From contig NC_060248.1 in the NCBI RefSeq assembly GCF_921293095.1, positions 137,714,972 to 137,778,971 on the forward strand: a stretch of 64,000 nucleotides of DNA. The letters are read 5' to 3'. A model generated the notes under the pieces. It worked only from the letters and a program-made list of their open reading frames with translations. It made no database searches and was not told the DNA's origin. A program made the translations under genes and the position numbers. Of this stretch, positions 57,960 through 64,000 are shown piece after piece. The stretch comes from Ischnura elegans (Eukaryota; Arthropoda; Insecta; Odonata; Coenagrionidae). Each line of letters begins with the position of its first letter. Within the stretch, counting starts at the first letter, position 1.

Positions 57960-58640
57960 ATACCAACAAGGATGATTTCTATTTTGCAGCAACTTGTCAC
58001 ACCATTCTACTTCCTTCCTCCAACCAGAATCACTTATCTCTGCATTTCTCCAGGGTTTTCTTCCGCGTCAGGTTGTTGGTTGATTGAAAACAGTTTCGCT
58101 GGCTGTCCTTCCAGCGTCTTCAGGTCGAAGGTGTCGGCTGTTGGTTTCTGCCTCGCTTATATACTGTAGGCTGGATGGGAGCTGCACTGTGATTGGCTGT
58201 CTGACTGGGTGCTTCTCTCTGATTGGCTCTCTCTTTGATGACTCTTTTCCAGGCGCTGTGAAGGAAGTATCCATCTTCTCTATTGAAATTCAAAGGTGTT
58301 TTTTGAATATCTATCTCTTCCCTGATTTGTGTAGGGAAGTATCGGCACTCCTTAACTAAAAGTTTCTTCTCCTCAAATTTTATGTCGTGGCCAGGTTCCG
58401 ACCATGCATGTTCGGCGATGGCAGAGAGCTGAAACTGCTTGTTATTGGTCGCCCTTTGATGTTCTTTAATCCTCACATGCATGGAGCGGCAAGTTTCCCC
58501 TATGTAGGATTTTCCGCAGGAGCAGGGCACCTTGTATACCCCCTCATACAGTTCTTGGGGAATGATATCCTTGGGCCCGGGGAGGAAGTTTAACAATGTA
58601 ATGCATATTGATCTTTTGAATAAATGAGTATTTGTTACTT
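57960..58640 (-). pseudogene. Penelope-like element, GIY-YIG endonuclease fragment
   Basis: On the minus strand an ORF ending at 58120 contains NFLPGPKDIIPQ, then EGVYKVPCSCGKSYIGETCR, MHVRIKEHQRA and FNREDGYFLHSAWKRVI. GVY...SYIGET with the downstream arginine and the short Cys pair is the GIY-YIG nuclease at the C-terminus of Penelope-like elements. The reverse transcriptase that should precede it is missing, so this is a 5'-truncated copy, as is usual for this class. The 3' untranslated part, with ctggaaggacagccagcgaa, runs to about 57960. The first about 35 residues of the open frame are probably chance sequence before the truncation point. Confidence 0.85.
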
Positions 58641-58680
58641 GAGAGTGAGTGTAGAGAAAAATATTGGATAAACTGCACAC

Positions 58681-59350
58681 TCACTACAGAGGTAATGAAA
58701 ATGACCAACTTTAAAAATGTATAATTAACAACAAATGTATTTACAAGTAATGCGACTCACTTTAAAAAATACTTCCATACTTTATTTACATATCAAAAGC
58801 TATAAAATTAATCACAGATACGAAATATAATTTTCTTGAATTTTTATAAATCTGTTCCCAAATGGGAACATTGGGCTGTAAACGTTGAAGTAAAAGCCCA
58901 TATTTTAAAGGAATAATAAAAGGTTAAAATATCCCCATGTCAAGGCGCGTCAAACATTCCAAACACACTACACACAAATTCCATTATAAAAGGAATACCA
59001 TTGAGGCTAGAAGGATACGGAAATTATATGAACACTATGAAGAATCAATCTAAAAAATTATCAATGAAAAGGAATTCCACTTCCTTTCGCGAAACATTGT
59101 TTACAGCTCCATGCATAGCAAAACATTACCATGCTGACTCTACGGTATTTTAGAAATTTTAGGGGAGAAAAGAATCTAAACGCCCCAGATATATTCAGTA
59201 TAACAAATGAGAAACATCGAGAAAGGAAATAATTATCATTCACTGTAAGATCACGGTTTTACTTTAAAAACTACTCACCTTCTCGGAAATTCGTATGTAT
59301 TCGTATCTTATGGCGATATTTCTGCTTCCTATCCAACCGTATCTAACGTT
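58681..59350. other. AT-rich stretch without recognised gene
   Basis: No conserved ORF, repeat or RNA gene was recognised. Confidence 0.3.
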
Positions 59351-59357
59351 TCAAGGT

Positions 59358-59507
59358 CACGTGACACTTGACTACATGCGCAGTGGCCAAAGCGCACTCT
59401 CCCCATCCCTCTGAGCTTCCTTCCCACGATAACGTGACACCATCTCGACTACATGCGCAGTAGCCAAAGCGTACTCTCCCCCTCTGAGGTTCGTCCCACG
59501 GTTTTTG
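59358..59507. repeat. Tandem duplication of a promoter-like segment, about 77 bp
   Basis: cgtgacac...actacatgcgcagt(g/a)gccaaagcg(c/t)actctcccc occurs twice, 77 bp apart. Each copy includes catgcgca, an NRF1-like word, and a pyrimidine-rich stretch. It may be part of a duplicated promoter; no gene can be tied to it. Confidence 0.65.
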
Positions 59508-59605
59508 ATCATTCCTTTCTATCTTTTACGGCTTCATACTTGTACAGCGTTTCATTTTGAATATGTTTGGCGCCCGCCGCCATTTTCTGTGACGTAGGCC
59601 TGTGA

Positions 59606-59651
59606 GGTTATCTCTCCCTCCATTCGGAACGACTCGGAGGGAGGGATAACC
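59606..59651. repeat. Hairpin with 16-bp arms
   Basis: ggttatctctccctcc pairs with ggagggagggataacc with one mismatch, with a 14-base loop. Confidence 0.7.
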
Positions 59652-60041
59652 TTTTTGGCATACCCATGGCCCTTCCTTGGGCATACCTGACACCAGCGCC
59701 ACTGTGACGAATACGGCCAACGTCAAACCATGGAAGAAGGAGGGGAGGAAGCGCAGCTTCGACATTTTTTCGTATGCCGGTAGATGTCTCTTTCTCGACA
59801 GTGCTGCCTCCAAGGCAATTCGGCTTCGTTCACTTTCACCTAGCACGCCAACGTGTGTGGACGACGTGTGTGAATAACGCGACCATAAATACACTACACA
59901 GGATTCTCCACTCCCTTGGTTACTGTGATTCCCACCGATCGCATCAAATAGCGGCGCTGATGTAGCGAGCCCCGGTTGTGAACAAACAACAAAACAACCT
60001 TTGGTTGGGGACATTAGTATTCCTATTAATTCAAAACATAC

Positions 60042-60650
60042 CTCTATGACCTCTGACCCCATTGTGACCCTCGCTGGTAATAAAAAGTCGACAATATGGA
60101 TTTAAAAACAGCAAAACTGACTTGGGCACCCTTTAAAACACATTGTTACACTCTTTTGCTGTCATGGTGGGCCGATTTAACTCTATGACCCTTGACCCCC
60201 ATTATGACCTTCGAAGGTCAAAATATCAACAATACGGATGTACGAACAGCCTAACCGACTTTGGCACCCTTCAAAACCTATGGTTTGACACCTTGGTTGT
60301 CATGATGGCTCGACGTTTGACTCTATGACCTTTGACCCCAATTGTGACCTTCGGAGGTCAAAAAATCAACAATACGGATCTACGAACAGCCTAACCGACT
60401 TTGGCACCCTTCAAAACCTATGGTTTGACCCCTTGGTTTTTATGATTGCCCGACTTTTAACTCTATGACCTTTGACCCCCGTGGGGACCCTCGGAGGTCA
60501 ATTAGTGAATAATACGGGTATTTGGACAATACCAATGACTTGGGCACCCTACAAAACCCATGGATCGACACCTTTGTTGGTATGCTATTCCTTTTGCCAC
60601 CCTTATGACCTTGACGGTGACCTTACTGGGTCAACGGTTGAATATTCGTA
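60042..60650. repeat. 140-bp tandem satellite, about 4.5 units, with nuclear-receptor half-sites
   Basis: Units start at 60042, 60181, 60321 and 60461, with a worn fifth at about 60601. Each holds tgacc(t/c)(t/c)tgacccc and tgaccttcggaggtca or close variants, then aacaatacgga, cgactttggcaccct and caaaacctatggtttgac. The first motif is a DR1 arrangement of AGGTCA half-sites, the second an everted pair with four bases between. No terminal repeats of a transposon are seen around it. Confidence 0.85.
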
Positions 60651-60850
60651 AATAAAAGTGTTATTTTCGGGTTTCTTGTGTCCGAAACCCTAAGAATTGA
60701 CATATTGGTCAATGAAATTCACACTTTTGTCTATCTCGATTTTTTTAACATTGAAACCCCAAGAGGCAAATTCAAATTTTTGGTTTGGACCTACTTTGTG
60801 AGGTCAAAAGGTCAAAATTGTAAAATTTTGCTTACACTCAACAAAACTTA
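60651..60850. other. Edge of the satellite, AGGTCA-type words continue
   Basis: Non-coding. It includes tgaggtcaaaaggtcaaaat near 60798, again a pair of half-sites, before the THAP exon on the other strand begins. Confidence 0.4.
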
Positions 60851-61060
60851 GGACCTTTCCCCATAAGTGTGACAATTTTCATGAATATTGCTCCATGCAA
60901 AGCTACTAAAATTACAGGTCAAAAATGACTCACGACCCTTGGGACAGTCTGTATGATAAAAATTCTTGCTATGGTCCTGTATCCCCAACCGCTTATTTTC
61001 CCTCAGCTCCCAATCGTAGCCGGAGCTGCATCCGGGCACAAAACACCGAGATTTACCCAT
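60850..61060 (-). CDS. THAP-like N-terminal exon, possibly broken
   Basis: From the ATG at 61060 the minus strand reads MGKSRCFVPGCSSGYDWELR, then NKRLGIQDHSKNFYH and CPKGRESFLTC. The start (CxVPGCxSGYD) is the usual beginning of THAP zinc fingers in arthropod THAP proteins, and PKGRE stands where FPKD is expected. No good splice donor was seen and the conserved W is not clear, so the exon may be decayed. A longer open frame reaches 61216, but I prefer the internal Met because it gives the typical THAP start. Confidence 0.45.
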
Positions 61061-61271
61061 GATATTTCGTAAATATCTTACTGGTGGAGAAATACTAAAA
61101 AAACACCAAAATCGGTGAAATTCTCGGCTCACAGAGGATGATAACAGCCGATCACTCATAAGCCGCCACTGACAACAAGCCAAATGAAGGGGATGGTAGT
61201 GTCGGTCGCGCCACAAGTGGCAAAAGTTGGAGTTTGAATTAATGCGCGGGACCCGTGTTCAAATTTTGACT

Positions 61272-61290
61272 GCTACCGCCACCTAGTGGG
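61272..61290 (-). promoter_or_regulatory. CTCF-like motif between divergent THAP exons
   Basis: The minus strand reads CCCACTAGGTGGCGGTAGCA, a close match to the animal CTCF core CCA(C/G)(C/T)AG(A/G)(G/T)GGC. It lies in the 280-bp gap between the two divergent THAP starts. Motif match only. Confidence 0.4.
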
Positions 61291-61341
61291 GCCTCCTTGG
61301 TAATGTAAACTCTATGAACGCGACTTGTGTGTTAGGCGGCC

Positions 61342-61736
61342 ATGATGGCGAAAACTTGCTCGGGAACGAAGAGGAAGCGTGGTGTGTATTGCGCTGCTTT
61401 TTGGTGCAATAATTTTTTTGGGTGCCGGATAGATGAACCGGTATCCTTATTTTATTTTCAAAAAGATCGTAACAGGTAAGTGAAATCCTTGAAGTTGGAG
61501 GTATCAATGAATTTATTGTTTCCTTATGCACACTCTCACGGCATGCTTTTTTTTGAGGGCGGTTGAGTGGCTGAAGTTTGCTCTCCGGGAAGATTTGCTG
61601 GAGAAAGACATTAAAAATATGAGGCTCTGTAGCGACCATTTCGTTGATAGAGATTATAAATGCAAGACGCCACGTGCATTATTGCGGGCAGATGCAGTTC
61701 CCAGCCGTTACGAGTGGAAACCAAGCGAGCGTTGTG
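61342..61736 (+). CDS. THAP-domain gene, two exons, 3' part unknown
   Basis: Exon 1 is 61342-61475 (MMAKTCSGTKRKRGVYCAAF, then WCNNFFGCRIDEPVSLFYFQ, then KDRNR), ending AG before gtaagtg. Exon 2 is 61558-61736 (AVEWLKFALREDLLEKDIKN, then MRLCSDHFVDRDYKCKTPRA, then LLRADAVPSRYEW) and ends before gtgagt. Together they make an intact THAP finger: Cys pair, FxFQKD, W, LCSDHF (CxxH), and the closing AVPxxY. Both frames are open and the phases agree. No ATG in frame lies further upstream nearby. The following exons are not seen; a CCCAG-type element starts 340 bp downstream. It may be a host THAP gene or the first exons of a transposase gene. Confidence 0.78.
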
Positions 61737-62075
61737 GTGAGTACCTAATTATAATTTTGTTAGTGCACATTTATATGTAAATGTATTTAAGTAACGGAAA
61801 ATGGCCGATTTCTTCATTCTATGGATTTCCTCGTGGTCACGCTTTGAAGTTAGAAGGACATACTCGGGCGAAAATATGACTTCGTTAATCTTATCTAACC
61901 AGGTTCCCACCTTTGTATTCGCATAACAGTCCGTATAGCTCTGCTTAAATGTTATAATTAAATTTGTTCGGAAGAACGCAGTTCCATGCGGTCGGCCGCC
62001 ATTCCGTGAATGCACACCACGCTTTTTGATGGGCATGCTTCGATGGACGCTTTGGTTTATAATTTAGAATACGTA
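61737..62075. other. Intron-like stretch between the THAP exons and the next element
   Basis: No conserved ORF. The sequence ends tacgta before the CCCAGACGG terminus. Confidence 0.35.
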
Positions 62076-64000
62076 CCCAGACGGCACAGGAAGTTTTCGT
62101 ACCTGAATACGAGGGTGGACCATCAAGATACAAAAATCGCTCTTAGGAAGTTACTTAAAAGGTTTTGTTTCTTTATTTCCTATTACCTTTGTTTCTTTAT
62201 TGACTATTTTCTTTCGCGGGTGGTGCCATCGTGCCATATCCTCCTAGAAAGATCACATGCCTTCACAAGCTGGGAGAAGCCGTTGGAGATCGCATCGTTT
62301 ACGTCACGTCTCACCACATTTCAGGGATTTTTGTGGTTAAGTTTGTGAAAAATAGAGTGTCTGGTTATGGTGAAGTTTCCCTTATTCTTTAATTTCATTC
62401 ACTGGGCTTCAGAAACGTGTTTGTGAGATATTTTTGTTATAAATGCCTTTCGTGTGTGTATTGTCAGGATGTAATGGAAACTCCGGGAAATGGTTCAAGT
62501 TTTTAGCTTTCCAAAAGATCCTGAGTTGAAGAAGAAGTGCATTTGGGCGATAAGAAGAAAACATTTCACCCCTACGAAAAGCTGTGAGGTATGTACTCTT
62601 TCTCGCTGTAATTATTTGGATGTAATTTTAAGTTAGAAGTGGCTTCGGGATGTTGATGCATCAACATCCTGAACTATTCAGTACTAAAAATGGTCATTCA
62701 AAATATTGTAACATCAATTCTTTTGAAAATTCTTGCATTTTAGTTGTCTTTTTTTGTATTAATTCATTCAGTAAACGTGTGGTTAAAGGAGAAACTAGGA
62801 ATAAGCTGCCGAGTTTATAGGATTGAATATTGTTTCTTAGCTTGCCCTATGGTGTATTACACGTCGGCTTTCATCATTTCAAATTATCTTATGCTATAGT
62901 TTAAAACAATAAAAATATCAGGCATACAAATATTTACTATATTTACGAGCCTAGTAATTTGATTTCTCATGCAGAAATACCAAAAATTGGAAATGATTTG
63001 ACCTAATAAGTTACATGGTATTTTATTATTTATTAATTTTAGGTGTGTGAGCTTCACATCGCACCAATTGTGATATCAGAAAATAATCTGTGGCCTTGGA
63101 CGAGAAGACGAGGAGAAAATTCTTGCTGAATTGAAGGTACCCAGATTGGAGGAAGGTACCATTGCTTCACTGTTACCTGTCGCCAAGAAGACAGACATTG
63201 TGGCAGAAGTGACATATTTGTGGATGTGGATTTGATTTGTGCAAGTTGGTGCAGTGATAGTGGACGTTCATCGGAGAAAGTATTGACGATAGTTTGTATG
63301 TATCGACCAGTCCTCTTTTAAATAATTTTCTATTCGAAAGAGAATAAGAGTAATTGTTTCGCTAAATTAGATGTGGGAAAGAAGAGAAAATTGGAAATAT
63401 TATTGTGGTTGACAATAGAAAATACATAATATATGTATTGTATTTCTGTGGGTTTTTTCTTTCCTGCCTCTTTAAAATTTCTTGCGGTGGTGACTTCATG
63501 CAAAGTAAGTATAAAATCGGAGGTGTGATCTAAGAGATAACATGTTTTATTTTACAAGTGTTTATGCTAGTGATTTGGCAGGACTTTCATATTTTTAAGA
63601 GGGTGATACATTTACTGCAGTGACCTAGGGACTTTTACTCATCCCAAATAATTTTTCAAATACTTTAGCGCCTGATATGGGTAAGTTTTAGTAGCTGAGA
63701 CTGAACTATACGTTAATTTTTGCTTACATTTTGATGAATTCGATCATACTAATAGCAGATGTGTCAGCAATCCTGTTTCATCGGCAATTTTTATTTAAAA
63801 ATTTTATTTCGTCAGGCTTTAGGGTAATCTTTTTAATGCTCGTGGGCTATGTGATGTCTTATTAATGTCAAAATTAATAAGAATTTACTCTTATTAACAT
63901 CTCAAGGTTTCTAAGTAAGTACGAGCCACTTAAGAATGCTGGGGATGCGTGAATTAGCCTTGAGAATCTCATTTTTCGCAGTTATTTAAGTGGCCGAATA
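62076..64000 (+). mobile_element. CCCAG-type element with THAP gene (family T), second copy, cut by window end
   Basis: It starts CCCAGACGGCACAGGAAG right after ta. It matches 33700-35633 in inverted orientation throughout, so it is the same family as the element nested at 33117-35633. The right end lies beyond the window. It carries the same two THAP exons on its + strand and the near-perfect palindrome at 62646-62671. Confidence 0.88.
62443..63235 (+). pseudogene. THAP-domain gene of family T, second copy
   Basis: Exon 1 is 62443-62588 (MPFVCVLSGCNGNSGKW...; after a frame change DPELKKKCIWAIRRKHFTPT and KSCE). Exon 2 starts at 63043 after ttaattttag (VCELHIAP) and a late frame gives ILAELKVPRLEEGTIASLLP, ending YLWMWI before TGA at 63233. 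This copy keeps the initial CVLSGC intact, unlike the other. One frame change in exon 1 and others in exon 2 break it. Only the zinc finger and a short tail exist; no catalytic domain is seen. Confidence 0.72.

Noticed and set aside
59526-60062. 178-codon minus-strand ORF with a hydrophobic stretch (MSKLRFLPSFFHGLTLAVFV) like a signal peptide
   Set aside because: It runs through a hairpin and into the 140-bp satellite, has no recognised domain, and no splice or promoter evidence. Left as possible but unsupported.

Overview
The window is eukaryotic, repeat-dominated DNA, most likely from an arthropod with a large, transposon-rich genome. It is AT-rich, has spliced exons with GT/AG borders, and carries Gypsy, RTE, Penelope-like, Helitron, P-like, hAT and mariner-like sequences. 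I could not assign a species. I see no bacterial gene, rRNA gene or ordinary tRNA gene. Only a few short exons (7.0, 11.5 and 61.0-61.7 kb) could be host genes.

Layout. 1-3660 is a cut-off copy of a transposon (family D) that recurs whole at 31373-37817 and, with a related body but different ends, at about 54109-56747. 3.7-12.4 kb holds an old hAT-like edge, a Penelope-like 3' end, a lone terminal exon, a 372-bp mariner-like MITE, a Helitron helicase fragment and an unrecognised exon. 12.5-15.9 kb is an old element split by a 2.8-kb hAT-type insertion with a GC-rich core. 16.2-18.5 kb holds a tRNA-derived SINE, a 478-bp MITE, a LINE scrap and a TA-rich hairpin element.

19176-38641 reads best as one P-like DNA transposon of about 3.3 kb, blown up to 19.5 kb by nested insertions: a head-to-tail dimer of a 2.5-kb element in its left end, a Gypsy element with an uninterrupted gag-pol frame, and family D, which itself contains a 2.5-kb THAP-coding element. 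39245-48713 is three more elements in a row, two of them inverted copies of each other. 48964-54108 is a large TIR element built on a GGGGTAAGTGCGA word, carrying an RTE LINE and a further element with its own hAT MITE. 57.3-64 kb holds a TA-rich element end, a Penelope-like GIY-YIG fragment, a 140-bp tandem satellite, two divergent THAP exons and a second THAP-coding element running off the end.

The unifying signal is a group of at least eight TIR elements. All start with CCCAG, most are flanked by a 2-bp A/T target duplication, and each family has its own short word repeated many times just inside both ends. Some code for a THAP DNA-binding domain, others for a spliced protein with DUF4806-like features. 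The THAP domain and 2-bp AT duplications suggest the ISL2EU (PIF/Harbinger-related) superfamily, but no catalytic transposase is visible, so these copies look non-autonomous.
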